A stretch of DNA of 64,000 nucleotides from Neoechinorhynchus agilis (lineage: Eukaryota; Acanthocephala), in assembly GCA_051530055.1 (NCBI GenBank), contig CM121341.1, positions 13,950,001 through 14,014,000 on the forward strand, given 5' to 3'. Position 1 is the stretch's first letter, and each line of letters begins with the position of its first letter. A model generated the notes under the pieces. That model was given only the letters and a program-made list of their open reading frames with translations, had not been told where the DNA came from and did not search any database. The position numbers were made by a program, and so were the translations under genes. Below, in pieces: positions 22,909 to 35,949 of this stretch.

Positions 22909-24895
22909 TTGAAATTGTGTAGCCTCCTCAAACCTGTACTTAATTCCATAAAAATTTCATTGTTGTTTATTTTGTGTTAGATGGAAATTTTGCGAAAAGA
23001 ATAAGATGGAAAGACAAGGGGCTGTCAATTATACGAAACGTCAATTATCCAGATCAGAATGCCGTCGTACTCAACTACTGTTGCTCAAGAGAATCAGACA
23101 TCCTATAGTAAAACACGAAGGTGTGCAATAGTAGAGAAAAATAAGTGATTATTTTCAACAAGATTCTACCCCAATTTTCCTTTTTTTAAACCACTTCTCC
23201 GCATAATAAGGACTTTGATATCTGTAGTCTGACTTTACAAATTAAATGTATAATAAATAGTTTTCGGCTAATGGTATCCGATCCAAATTAATTAGGATAA
23301 ACAACTTTCTACTTTAAGGCATTTGGGTTTATGAATTTGCGCACGGTATTTAAAGGACATAGCGTTATGTGCGAAATGAAGATTTTGGGTTTGTGGTAAG
23401 GATGCAACTTGCTGATCGTTTCCGCTGTAGTCAAATATAACTATCAGGCAATAAAAGCAAAGAATTAACAATGTATTTTAAGAGTTATTATCTGTATACC
23501 AGTGTTATTTTTGACTGCGTACAAAAAGTGCTTTACACTTCAGCGTCAAAAAAAGCGCATATTGCGCTCAATAGTAGCTTAAAAATAATTCATCTTTACC
23601 ACATTTAAATTTGAATAAAAATGGATGGTAGTAATAAACTAAAAATTACAAATTATATAATTTATTTGATTTCATGTATCGTTTCAACCTTTGTCTTCTA
23701 AGTAAAAAATTAAGCTAACAAAATCAACCGAAATATTTCTCTTCTCATCATCCTTAGGGTCCTGTCGCAGAAAAGCGAAAGCGATTGACGAGCAAAAGGT
23801 CGAAGAAACACCTAAAAAAGAGCAAAATGAGGAACAAAGAACTATAATGATATGAAGTCGACCTCAATACCACCACAATCTATCGACCCTCCGATTAATT
23901 TCTGTCATTGTGTGCCTTCTCCCCCTACCATCATTAATTGCTGATCTGAATTTGGCCCATCATGTGATGCAATTCACTCCATCAAAGATATAATATGCAA
24001 CATTTATTTTGCTGGAATACATTGATCTCCTGTTACAGACCCTTTCGCCTCATGCACACCACCGCCACAATGTATTTCGTATCAATCAACTCCTTTTACC
24101 CTATTTGCATTATGCATTTCCTTCCCAGCAACTGTCGTGCGCATTTCCATCAATAATTCCATTCAACCATGCCCATGTCTTCCTAAAGTAACTTTCAACT
24201 CAGCACTCATTGGCTCGATCTTCCTTAACAGGATATACAAGGTTTTTACTTCACAACTTTCTTTTCGAATCTACGAAAATGAAGACTCATCACCGCACGC
24301 TACCGCCGCCATAAACCTTCGCTTTTAACGAACACCCTAAAACATATTTCACATCTTAAAACCTCGAATAGTAACCGAATCCCCAACTTCTTCTACCATG
24401 TGCAACTCCACCGGCGCCCGAATAACCATAAAGGACAATCACATAGTTTTTCCACATTAAACACGATTTACCTCCCTCAAAAAATATAAAGTTATCACTG
24501 AGTCCCTACATTAATATACCATAAATAGGCTCATCCAATTGTGGCTGATCCATACCAATTCACAACTCAAAACTCGTTCTTATCATTGCCAATCACCCAT
24601 CCCAGCACAAATTTTCGATTCGCTCCCGGACTTCTGTCTTTGGGATAATCAATTCTTTAAGATCGAAAACTTGAATCGATTTCTACATTAAATTATCTTC
24701 CACCACAAACAAAGTAACCGCGATTTCCCTCATTTCCACCGGCGTTTTTTTAATAGATCAACTCGTACGTTCGTCTTTCAAAAATCGAAAATGTCCTTTG
24801 CGAAATGCACTTAGTTAAAAATATTCGATTAGTGGCGTCAAACAGATCGAGTTGATTTGCAATATATAAACGATTCCTATTAACGACGTGATCGG
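22909..24895. other. Unassigned stretch, possibly a degraded LINE
   Basis: The part from about 23770 to 23830 shares the strings AAAAGCGAAAGCGATT and GAGCAAAAGGTCGAAGAAAC with 63.57-63.65 kb. It then becomes pyrimidine-rich up to 24.75 kb, like the stretch after 63.65 kb. The two are copies of one repeat, perhaps the end of a LINE. No conserved domain is readable. Confidence 0.35.
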
Positions 24896-24901
24896 TTTCT
24901 A

Positions 24902-27900
24902 TTACGTCGTTGATGGCCGCGTCCGGATTATAAGCCATTTGATAATTTGTTCCTTGCGGCACTCGCATTCGTGTAAAATTGATTCCTGTATAATCGCAGG
25001 AAATTGAGGAATTCTTTGAAAATTATCCGGTTGTTGCGAACTCCAGCTTTCTCCATCGTAATAGTTTTGAAGGTTATGTACCATTCTCGATTGATTGGTT
25101 TGGTTTCCTCGATAATTGAGTCGCTGTGGAAAACGTTCATTAACATAGGACCTTTCTGTGTAGTATCCTCCAGGATAAACTTCCATACTATTTGGCACCG
25201 ATTGATTTATCATTCGGAAATATCCTGGTCGATAGACGTACTCATTAGCCGTCGATAATTCAGTTCCTTGGAAATTGTTATAGGCATTGTTCTCGGGTTG
25301 CGCATGAGGTTGAACCGCAATAAAATCGTAAGGGGTCCACGTCTGCGGATACCGTTGCAGTTGGAAAGAATGCTGAGAGTAGACATTCGCTTGGTTGTCT
25401 TGTACTGGATAGCGACCTCGCGGCGTCGATGGATCTAACGGAACTTTCTGTTGACTGCTCATTGGTTGAACAAAACTTCCACCGTACGATGGTATAGGCG
25501 TTATGTAGTGAGAATGAACACTCGTATTGGAACTTTGCTGCTGTTCAACAGTGGGTTGAATCGATCGTTGGTGGCTGCGATTTATCTGCTGTGGTTGGGA
25601 GAAGGATTGTCCCATTTGAACCAATGGCCATTGAGTTGAGCCAGTAGAAACGCCACACGACGAACCTCGCTGAACTGACATATCGGGATCGGTAGGATTA
25701 GAACGTGAACGTTTCACTTCAACTTCAGCTTCATTATGATGTTGTTTGCCATTTGCGATCACTTCTTGTTCAGTTAATCTTATCTTTTGTTCAACTACTT
25801 CTAATTTAACCGAGAGTTCGACATCAGCTGAACGTTTTCTGAGTTTACTCGAAGATCTTGCGAGTTTGTTTGTTTTCTTCGAAATTTCTAGCAGAGGTAC
25901 TACTATTTGAAAATTCTCCATCGTCTCCTGGGCGCTTGCACCTGAAAGTTGGAGCATTTCATTGCCATGAGCAGTGATCTCCGACTTTAGAGAGCTGTTG
26001 ATAATAGCATACCCGCTGTAATATTTTCTTTAAATCTGGCAATTTGATTGCTTCCTAATTGTTAAATAACAATTTAAGATCAACACAATGTTTTAAAGTT
26101 ATATTAAATCTGATATTTGTACTTGAAAGATCGCTCAACTGACCAGCTTGGAGGTAAATTTTTTCAATCAGTTCAGCAACATGATTAGAAAATAACGCTG
26201 CTCCGTCTTGTACTAGGCTTCGTACATTTACGACGACTTTTTCACTTTTAATAGCGTGAACCGTTGCACAAGAAAGGATCAAATAATCGCGATCTGGTGA
26301 TCGATTGATTCGTGAGATTTATGTAATAAACTTCACAACAAAGGTTCCTATCAGAAAAAATGAAAATGGAATGAAAATATGATATCGACAGTTGATGAAA
26401 AGACCTAAATAATAAGCTTGGAAGTATTGTTTCACATCTAATTTTCGTTCGGCTTCTAAGTAATCAATTAAACTACGAACTTCATTTCAAGACTTTATGT
26501 TAGCAAATCTTTTACACAAAATCAACAGAAATGTATTTTCGTGCATGAAGCTCCGCATCACATCGCAAACAGCAATCATGCAAGTTGATTATCAACGAGC
26601 AAGCGTCGGTTAGTGATTTTGTTTCAACGAACCCAGTCGTAAGTAATTTAACTTGAACGTCTAGATTTTTCTGCGACAACAGCTTCATTCCATCCTCAAG
26701 AGGCGAAATTCTCAGTCTACACGACGGTGGGTTCGGCTGTACACAAAGGCTTTGGATTTCGGATTCTTCATAATATCGCCACTGACGTGTCCTTACGGTG
26801 TAAACCTATGAAACTAATTCTGAAGTGTACAACATACGAAGGACGTACCTTTCCTGTTGAACCTGTTATCTGGGTGAATTTCTGACTACTTATCGTCAAC
26901 TTCAACGGAAATCCAAATAGCTCCAGACCATCAAAGTACTTAAGAGCTACTTTTCCGTTCCTTTCAATAAATAAACAATGGATATCTAACCATAGAGCAT
27001 TGAAAATCGATTTTTGTACTCCAATAAAATCGAATTATTACCCAGAAACCGAATCATAGACACATTTCCGGCTGTACCTATAGCTCAATAATTGTAAAAT
27101 TATATATCTTTGAAGGAGGTCATACCGAAAAAATTTACCAAATAAATGTTGCGCCGAATCTAAACATCGGTACTCAAACCATGACATATGTATACGCGTA
27201 CCTGAGGTGCCAGGTTTTCCACCAAGACGGTAGTCGATATTATCAATGGTAAAACTTTGGCCGACAATTCCAATGCCGGGTTGTATTCGGAATAAGATTC
27301 CATTGACCTTAGCTGAGTGTCTTCGAGCACTAAAAGAAATAAGCTCGATTCGAAGAGAAGTGATCTTCGGATTACAACCGTTAGTTTTATCGTCATTATA
27401 GAATTGAATAACGACCTAATTTAAGATTATCTGCGGTTAAGGAAATTTCCAAGCTCCCCTTCGAAGCAAACTGTGGTCCTATTACGCTTGGCAAGCATTT
27501 TTGAAACGCAGACGATCTCATCGAATATTCATTACAATTTCCAACCTGAAATCAACCCCATAAATTGTGTAGTTTTAACATTGAAAATATTCATAAAAAT
27601 AAAAATTTGTCAATATGCCGAATGGTGAAAATATTTTAGAACTAACAATAGCCTATTCGAATCTTTCTATAGAGGTATAACCATCAGGTCATTTAGTGCG
27701 TAAATTTTTTTGTTAAGAAGTTACTTACGGCTTTGAAACGCAAAAGATGCAGACAAATTAAGTGGAACTTTTTGTCCTGGTTCTTTGAGCAAAGTATTAT
27801 CTGTAAAATCACGTGAATAACTACAATTATAATTTATATCCAGATCGGTGGCAGGCGATTGCCTAATGTTGATTTTGGCGATGATGTTAACGTAAGATGC

Positions 27901-28605
27901 CTGTACAAAGCAAGAAACACTTTAAAGTGGATTACGTAAATATAAATGAACCTCCATCACGCGATCCAAGTCGATTGTTTTCACTCTAGCATGCCATTGA
28001 CTATTATCATCTCCACCAGGTTTTCGGTCAACTTGAATTTTCAATACTCGTCCATACAACGAAATTAACTGCGGTCGATATTGAGTTGTTTGGGTATAAA
28101 TAATCGTCATCTTACGTTAAATACAAGGAGCAGACATGAGAATGCAAGCATCTCATCCTTTAGGTTCGCTAAAAAACATTGCATGTTCAGCGCAATGTCT
28201 ACCTCTAGGACAGAATTCTCAATATCAGAAACACCTGCCCGATACCAAGAACGCATTGAATCCAGAGTCCATGGCGGCACAAGTTCGGATGTATTCTCTT
28301 GGATGGAATCCACGAGTTTGAAATCGGTTAGCTTTTGATGGCTTAAATATGCTAAAATGGAACGAAAATATGATTCTGCAAATCTAGCGTCCTCCAGTGT
28401 CGCGTACTCGACGTTCAGTCTGTTAATCTTTACGTGTGCTTAATACGTGAGTTTAAACAGTCTATTATACGTTCAAACCTCGTTATTATCTCCTACTGAG
28501 CAAAAGATTGAACGCACGTTTCCAAACGTTACGAATGTCAGAGAAACCTGCGATGGGTCCAACTTCTTTACATCGATGTTGCAGAACTGAAGAACTGCCA
28601 TTAGT
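24902..28605 (-). CDS. Large multi-exon gene, unidentified
   Basis: A series of minus-strand open segments with plausible AG/GT borders reads in order from 28.6 kb to 24.9 kb. The parts are: an exon with LQFCNIDVKKLDPSQVSL; a long one (about 28435-28111) with EYATLEDARFAESYF and SWYRAGVSDIENSV; one at 28110-27955 with QVDRKPGGDDNSQWHARVK; beta-strand-rich segments (27900-27725, 27550-27190, 26960-26850, 26820-26520); and a helical one (26282-26055). The final exon is 24902-25994, whose first 90 residues are coiled-coil-like and whose remainder is rich in Q, S, Y and P. The whole could exceed 900 residues. I do not recognise the family. The last exon looks disordered and is probably a low-complexity tail. 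Confidence 0.5.
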
Positions 28606-28669
28606 CTGAAAATTGAAACTATATACATAATAGAACCTTTAACAACAGTATCTCCATGAAGCATTCAAA

Positions 28670-30665
28670 TGCGGAAATGAAACTCGTTACAGTTGTTATT
28701 CTTAATAAAGATAGTAATTTAGCAAAAGGTATTTTCTAGGATGATAAAATTGTGCCTCCATGAAATTGTACCGTCTAGCAATGAATACGAATAGAGAATG
28801 TTTTTTTAACATTGAACGAGCCTCCGAGATTTTGAATCCGAATAAAAAAATCTCAGATTCTGTAAGTGTCTAATCTCAACCGAATCTATATTGTTGTGTA
28901 TTTGTTAAGCAATATAAGCAATGGAAATTAAATAGGTGGTTAAATGATTCAATTTATATATGGAATCGACAAAATGAAGTGTAATAAAAGTAATACTTGT
29001 AAAGAAATGTTATTCTGATTAATTTTGGCGTTTAGGTATTTATTAAATGAACGGTTGGATTTTCTGGGCTCTCCTACTGGGCTTTAAAAGTTTTAAACAA
29101 ATTTAAGTCATTTTTTGACTGCATCGACGAGCGCGGCTACCTCGTCTGGTAGATCTGAAATCACCGTGATAAAATAAGCAAATGTACATTTTCAACCTTG
29201 CCGTTAAAATCGACCTTGATCCCGTTAATAAGCGACGGATTCTAAAATTATTCACGTTTTACACCTTTACACCTTACTACAGATAAGCGGTTCCGTTACG
29301 CGTTCAAAAAATAAAAATATGAATAAAAACCCTTTCCTGTAAACAAAAAAGATCAAGCACGCGAATTAAAGTGATCTTTAACACTATCAATATTTACAAA
29401 TTCTATTTGATGACCCAAGCCATGGTGGCGTCCAAATCGAACATGCAAGTATATTCATCGCTCCGGTTGAAATTAACTCAGTGAATAGTTACTAAAATTT
29501 CTACGAAGCTCACACTCGGTGGGGCAGCATAAATCGTCTAAAAAAAGACTTATCACCATCGTCAAAAAGAGTTTCGTAATTATACCAAGTACCCCTTTGC
29601 ATCCGTTCCATTACATTGCTTCCATTGTTATGCTCTAGAGTGCTATTAGTTTCCCAATTGACGAAATGGTTCCTGATTCCGCATCCCAGTACGTAACAAA
29701 TGTACCATCTACGCCCTGAGCCTTACTTCGAGACTGTTATTGCCGTAGGGAACTACGATTAAACTAGCGATTTCCTGCTCTATTAGCAGTAATATTCCGT
29801 CACTGCGAAACCCATTTGTAACTTTAATGCAGTTTCACCCTCGACTGAAGCTCTATTTCACGTATCAAACTTCGCAATCGATCATAGTAACGTCTGAAGA
29901 TCAAAGTTACGAATTTAGAGACTTCTCGGCCCCGCTAGATGGCGTCGGTGAAGCCGTTACTGAAATTAAACACGCCGTGTCATAAATTTTACCTTGGGAA
30001 CCCCGCTATCGCAATGTCTCAAAAGAAGTGCATTATCTAGAAGATTACGTAAATCTTCAGAATGGGACATAATTGTGCGAAATTTCCACGATCACAAGCG
30101 AAGCTGACTAGACTTTATGTGACGATTGAGAACCACTTTTCTGCCTATAAATTTGAAAACAAAATTTTAATTTTTTATTAATCCGATACCATTCAGATCA
30201 GTTTTTAAAGACGTTACATTTAAGTTCTAAAATTCCTGAGTCACAAAATATCCTTTAAAATTTTATATGCGTTTCGTTTTCTTATCACTGGTTGAAAAAA
30301 TTCAAATTATTTTTGGGTAAAATGACAATTTTAAAGTAAGCAATGGAAACGCAATTTTTGAATTTTAATTTTATGACTACTTGAAAAAAGAGTTAGGTGA
30401 TTAATTCGACGAATCAAAATGACTGATGGATGGCGATTAGTTCAGATTAACGTAGATCGCCATTTGAACTAATTTTCGTTTATGAAAATAGTCGCAGATC
30501 GTTCACGACCACTTGAAAAGGCCAAACACATCGATTATAAACTCAAAGCGACCTCATCACTGCACCCGAATTCTTACGTACTTTTGTGAGGTCATCTCTA
30601 ATGCGCGTATATTTTTGAAGATCATTCCAATCGGGTGCCGATCTTCTGGCCTTCACCGTTGTTAA
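28670..30665. other. Mostly unassigned stretch before SMARCB1
   Basis: 28.7-29.4 kb and 30.1-30.66 kb show no readable gene. 29.4-30.07 kb may hold minus-strand exons and is described separately. Confidence 0.3.
29403..30070 (-). CDS. Possible small minus-strand gene, unidentified
   Basis: A start codon at 30070 opens 26 codons ending at a GTAAAA donor. Further segments look protein-like, in particular one at about 29725-29510 with WYICYVLGCGIRNHF and GTWYNYETLFDDGDKSFF, and a final one ending SDEYTCMFDLDATMAWVIK before a stop at 29403. The pieces are in different frames, and I could not find a set of introns of normal size that joins them. It may be a decayed gene. Confidence 0.22.
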
Positions 30666-33600
30666 ATGGCGCCAGGGTTTAATTCAACTTTACCGAGACA
30701 ACAGACAGCTAATAAGCCTTGTCCATTTCAGTTGGACAACACTGGCGAATGGTACTACATTGGTTCAGAGGTGAGGTGAGTTCGCAAAGATACGATGTTT
30801 CTTTGTTTTTTTAGGTAGGAGCATATCTCCGTCTTTATCGTGGAACGCTATACAAAAAATACCCCGGTCTATGGCGACGACTCGTCACGCCGGAAGAGCG
30901 AAAACGTCTCATCGAACAAGGTATAATGCGGAGCAGTGCAGGTGAGTGAAACACAATCGAGGATTATCAATTTTTTGTTGAATTTGAAGCAAATCGATTT
31001 TCAGAATTTGTGGTTTAAAATGCACAGAGCGCCATACGAAATACTCAATTGTCGTTCATTTGTAAAAGAAAATGGTATTAAATGGAAAAGAATCAAATCA
31101 GCGCTGCAATAGGTCCTTCTTAGTAATAATCCCTACACTTCTTCCGATATTGCTCATCAATTTAAGCATCGACTCTTCTACAAGGCGACGACATAAATCT
31201 TTATATAATTTTTTAAACATTGAAAAATGCTAATAAGTTTCCCTTAAAAGGAAAATAGAATTTACATTGTTGAATAACAAAAATGCTGTTTCATGCAGTA
31301 AAGAAGCTCACGCGCGCATTTCTGATTTAAAATGTGCATAAATTTCCGATTTCCAATTTTGCGCAATTTTTCATTAGTAATCGAGGCGGTGTCATAAATT
31401 TTTATTTGATTTTTTAAAAAACATTGGAAAATGCTCATAAGCTTCTCTAAAACAAAATAAAATTTGCATTTTTAAAATTTAAAAATGCTATTTCATGCAG
31501 TAAAAAAGCTCACGTGTACATTTCTGATGGAAAATGTGCATAAATCTTCGATTTCCAATTTTACCCAATTTTTCATTAATAATCGAGACGGCGACATAAA
31601 TCTTTGTATGATTTTCAAACACTGAAAAATGCTAATACGTTTCCCTAAAAAGAAAATAGAATTTACATTGTTGAATAATAAAAATGCTGTTTCATGCAGT
31701 AAAAAAAAGCTCACGTGTACATTTCTGATGGAAAATATGCATAAATTTCCGATTTCAAATTTTGCGCAATTTTTCATTAGTAATCGAGGCGATGTCATAA
31801 ATTTTTATTTGATTTTTTAAAAACATTGGAAAATGCTCATAAGTTTCTCTAAAACGAAAATAAAATTTACATTTGTGAAGAATAAAAATGCTATTTCATG
31901 TAGAAAAAAAGCTCACGGGTGCATTTCTGATGGAAAATGTGAATAAATCTTCGATTTTCAATTTTACGCAATTTTTCATTAGTAATCGAGACGGCGACAT
32001 AAATCTTTGTTTGATTTTTTAATTGTTGAATAATAAAAATGCTGTTTCATGCAGTAAAAAAGCTCACGTGTACATTTCTGATGAAAAATGATCATAAATC
32101 TTCGATTTCCAATTTTACGCAATTTTTCATTAATAATCGAGGCGGTGTCATAAATTTTTATTTGATTTTTTAAAAAACATTGGAAAATGCTCATAAGTTT
32201 CTGTAAAACGAAAATAAAATTTACATTTGTGAATAATAAAAATGCTGTTTCATGCAGTAAAAAAAGCTCACGTGTACATTTCTGATGGAAAATGTTCATA
32301 AATTTCCGATTTCCAATTTTACGCAATTTTTCATTAGTAATCGAGGCGGCGACATAAATCTATATTTTAATTTTTTGAAAAACATTGGAAAATGTGAATA
32401 CGTTTCTCTAAAATAGAATTAGAATTTACATTTTTGAAGTAAAATATTTCTTGGAATTTAAGATCCTATTTTTTAACGGGAAAAATTTGTCCGGTTTTTG
32501 GCATGGGTAGTCGGCTCTCTTTAGCGAATAAGCCTTGCTCCAGTCTTCTTTGTTTTGCGGCACAATATTTGACTTTACCCTCCATTTAATTTACTAAAAT
32601 ATTGAGCTGTGTATCCTCGAAACCTTTTATCTGAATAGAATTTCCACTTTATAAACAGTGCCAATAAAATCTAGAGTTTATATAAAATCTTTTAATTTTA
32701 TATCCTAATAGATTTTTTCATTGTATGTATTCCATCGCCATACTTTTCAGATGTGATTGCTTTATGTCGAAGATCAAATAATTACGATAATTCTCGTTAT
32801 TAGTAGGCATATGATCGCTTATCACATTTCTCGAGTAAAATTGATGAATTTCATCGTATAACTCCTTGTAATCTATGAAAGCATTCTCACGACTTTACAC
32901 GTTCTCCCCAAATTTTGATTCGCGAAATCTGCCAGGATCCATTGCATTTTAGCGCAATACCCATTTGGTTGCTGAGATCCTAGCCACCCGGTAGACGAAA
33001 CATCTCAAAAGTGACACTGAGTCGAAAGAGATTGCCTCCTCACATGTGGCTGCAATACGTTGAATGTAAATAAGATTGGCATCTTTGCAAACATTTCCTA
33101 CAGAAGTCTAATTTACGAAGAAGTGTTTGCTAGTCATAAAAAATTAGATTACCCATCTTTAAGTTCTTGGCTACATTTAGGTGGTGGTGGCGGCGATGGT
33201 ACACTTCCGACGAACTTAACGCTTGTCCGTGTCGTGGAGGTCAACGAGATTCTTTGTGGTGGAGATGACAGTCGGTTCCGCTCATCTTCGTCACTCCAGA
33301 CAGTCTTACAACCCGCGACGTACCCGTACGGTGACGACTTCTCGAACAGTCAATTTCCTCCATCAGCGCCCCTCATCAAACCTGCACTTCCTTCTTCTTC
33401 GTCGTCTGCCTACTCGAAAACAATGCGTAGATCCGTTTACGGCAGCATGTATGCTCCAATCGGCGCTGCTGGTTCAATGAGTTTTAGTGCAGGCGTCGGC
33501 GGGGGCGGAAACAGCATGATGTCAAGTCAATCGAGTCAGAATTTTTACACTTCGGCAAGTCAACAACTACTTGAAACAGTCCCAACTCAAACCCCGATTC

Positions 33601-34328
33601 CACCACGTCCTGCATGCAAAAAACGTGCTTATCCATTATGCTTCGACGATATGGATCCTGATGCCGTTGAAAGAAACGCCCGTCTGCCCGAGATCCTCGT
33701 TCCCATTCGGCTCGAAATCGATCTGGACGGACAGAAATTGCGCGATTTTTGCCTGTGGAACAAAAATGAAACTCTTATAAGCCCAGAGGTATTTGCTGAA
33801 CTTACATGTGAAGAACTCGATCTAAATCCAATCGCATTCGTTCCTGCAATCGCCTCTAGCATTCGTAGACAATTAGATGCATTCCCAGTTGAAAATGTTC
33901 ATCCTCCTGGATACCTCGTAACTATTAAGCTAAATATACAAATTGGAAACACTTCACTTGTTGATAAGTTTGAATGGGATATTACGAACGAGCGAAACTC
34001 CCCTGAAGAGTTTGCCAGAGTTCTTGCTGCTGATTTAGGACTTGGGAACGAGTTTGTGTGTTCGATTGCTTTTGCCATTAGGAGTCAACTTGCTTATCAT
34101 CGTAAAAATCACAATTCATCTATTGATTTGGGCGATGAGAGTAATGGAGGTTCGGCATCTGCCATTCTAAAGCGAGACGGGCCTTTCAGGACTCCTCAGG
34201 AAGCAGAAGAATACTGTCCTAAGGTTGAAACACTTTCAGATGTTGAAATGGAGAAAAAATTGAGAGATCAGGATAGAAACGCTAGGAGAATAAGAAGAAC
34301 TGCGGGAGTCACTGGGACGCCGTGGTAG
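30666..34328 (+). CDS. SMARCB1: SWI/SNF core subunit SNF5
   Basis: Three exons (30666-30770, 30815-30941, 33181-34328) encode about 459 residues of the BAF/PBAF chromatin-remodelling subunit. Exons 1-2 give the winged-helix DNA-binding start: [15 protein letters not shown], then [17 protein letters not shown] and [11 protein letters not shown]. The phase-1 acceptor at 33180 restores the reading into [16 protein letters not shown]. Both SNF5 repeats follow ([18 protein letters not shown] ... ICFVPAIA-type block; [11 protein letters not shown] ... [18 protein letters not shown]), and the end [18 protein letters not shown] matches the family. It is longer than human SMARCB1 (385) because of a Gly/Ser-rich insert of about 100 residues. 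Intron 1 is 44 bp; intron 2 is 2.24 kb and holds a tandem array. Confidence 0.95.
31180..32450. repeat. Tandem array of ~200-bp units in SMARCB1 intron 2
   Basis: Units start at about 31185, 31384, 31583, 31786, 31987, 32140 and 32342, so the period is close to 200 bp with one shortened unit of about 153 bp. Two unit types alternate: one begins CGACATAAATCTTTG and continues with GTTTCCCTAAAA, the other begins GTGTCATAAATTTTTATTTG and continues with GTTTCTCTAAAA. The repeat is therefore effectively a ~400-bp dimer. Every unit carries ATTTCATGCAG or TTTCATGCAG and AGCTCACG. No coding role is seen. Confidence 0.85.
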
Positions 34329-35111
34329 AAAATGGGAATCAATATGGGAGAACATCAGTAAATCGTGATTTGTTTAATCATTTTTTACCGGTAATTTGTA
34401 TGTGGGTGAAAAAAAGTAAACGAATCAATAAGACGTTTGTATTGCTTGCAAATAAACAAGGACAAAAAATCCAGTCGCACAAAATTCGTAGTCTTATCAT
34501 TAGTTGGTAGTTTGTAAAATTCATTTAAGAAATATGATTTCGTGAAAAGTGCAGCGGCCTACCTCATGGAAAAATGACCAAAACATTAAAAGAAATTTAA
34601 GTAAGTGTCAAGTTTTATCGACGAGTTTAGTAAGCAAGCGGTCACAGTGGATTTGATTGAAAATTCATTTTACAAAACAGGTATAGATTGATTTCTTAAT
34701 AGACTCCTTTGTTTGCCCAACATTTTGCGAATCGCGATCATGAGTAGCTTATCAACGATGGGACTTAAAACTTAAAGGTTAGGCGTTAAATAAACGAACT
34801 TTGATTAACAAAGTAGACATGAATAAAACGACGAAATGTTCAAGCGTTCTTTCATTCGACGAAACATGGACAATGAAGGAATCATCGACCTCAAAACGAA
34901 AGTGTCATCGTTTTGAAAGAATAATTCCGGTGAACGCAATCTCCAAATAAACACAACTTGAAAAGTCTCTTATTATTCTCATCCTCAAATTGCTTTGAGA
35001 CCCAGCTTTCATTGCTCTCAACCAGGAGTGATTCACCAACTCAACGCCAAAGGAGTTTTTCACGTTACTTCATAAAAAACTTTCTAACGCGGATAATTCT
35101 CTCCATACAAA
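34329..35111. other. Intergenic stretch between SMARCB1 and claudin-like gene 2
   Basis: AT-rich, with no recognised gene or repeat. Its first part is presumably the SMARCB1 3' UTR. Confidence 0.4.
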
Positions 35112-35946
35112 ATGGCAAAATCAATGCCAGTTATAAAGCTAGTTAGAATTGTGATTCTGATCTTCCTCTTAATAGGATCAATCATGTATTGGGCAGCAAT
35201 GGGCGCGAATACCTATGGATCGTTTGCAATAAGTGATACGCGTACACAGACCTTCGGACTCTACAAATTCTGCACGATAACAAAGATATCCGATACTCAA
35301 TTTCAGACCGTATGCTCCAAATACAACAAAGATCCGCCGTATATCACTACGAGTAAGGCGTTGTTCGGTGTATTTGTCACGCTTGATGTTCTCATGATTT
35401 TGGCATTAATTGGTCATTTGTTTACGAAGCCGAGAAGAAGGAAGAGGGATAACCGGTACTTTTGGTTGAAATTTAAAACTATTGGTTAACAATGAATGTC
35501 GGATATTTTTAAGATGTTGAACACGAAATCAGTAATCTAGAATAATCTACGTTCCTATTTAAAATTTATGTTCTTAAATGACACCAAAAGTACCATTTAA
35601 GCATTTCGTGATGAATATAATCACATCCATTATGGCATTATTGGCATTAGTTTTCCTTTGGGCGGCATTTATCTATTTTTCAAATGAGCTTCGGAAAAAC
35701 GTCAAAGGACTCAGACTTTCGTCGGCCTTTGGTGCTGCAATTGCCGCGTTCTTCATTCTGACTATTGTATTCCTGTTGATCATGGGATTTCCGCTAATAG
35801 CGGAATATCTTATGGAATCTAGTGAATCTGCGAAAGAGCCAAACCAGGTTGTTGCATCGAATATATATGCGCCCGCGGCAGCATATTATCCAAATCAATA
35901 TCTTTCTCAACCAGTTGCTGTAGTGTCAAATCCGTCCGGCTTGTAA
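35112..35946 (+). CDS. Claudin-like four-pass membrane protein 2
   Basis: Exons 35112-35484 and 35591-35946 join over a 106-bp phase-1 intron (GTTAAC ... CCAAAAG) to give about 242 residues. The layout is that of the paralog at 17.97 kb: an N-terminal helix after MAKSMPVIKLVRIV, the loop with F-G-L-Y-K-F-C and a second cysteine, a second helix ending in a basic patch (KPRRRKRDN), and two more helices in exon 2. The tail is again proline/tyrosine-rich but differs in sequence. The first loop is DNA-identical to gene 1 over 128 bases and part of exon 2 over 70 bases, while the flanks differ. A junction or channel-modulating role is inferred from the family only. Confidence 0.7.
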
Positions 35947-35949
35947 GCA

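Noticed and set aside
29403-30070. Ultra-short introns of 11, 17 and 33 bases bounded by GT and AG
   Set aside because: Tempting, because protein-like segments lie between them, but the phases do not join into one frame. Chance GT...AG pairs are frequent, and all well-supported introns here are 43 bp or longer.
31493-32326. Minus-strand open frames of about 100 codons in the SMARCB1 intron
   Set aside because: They are repeated because the DNA is a tandem array. They contain no known motif and shift with each unit.
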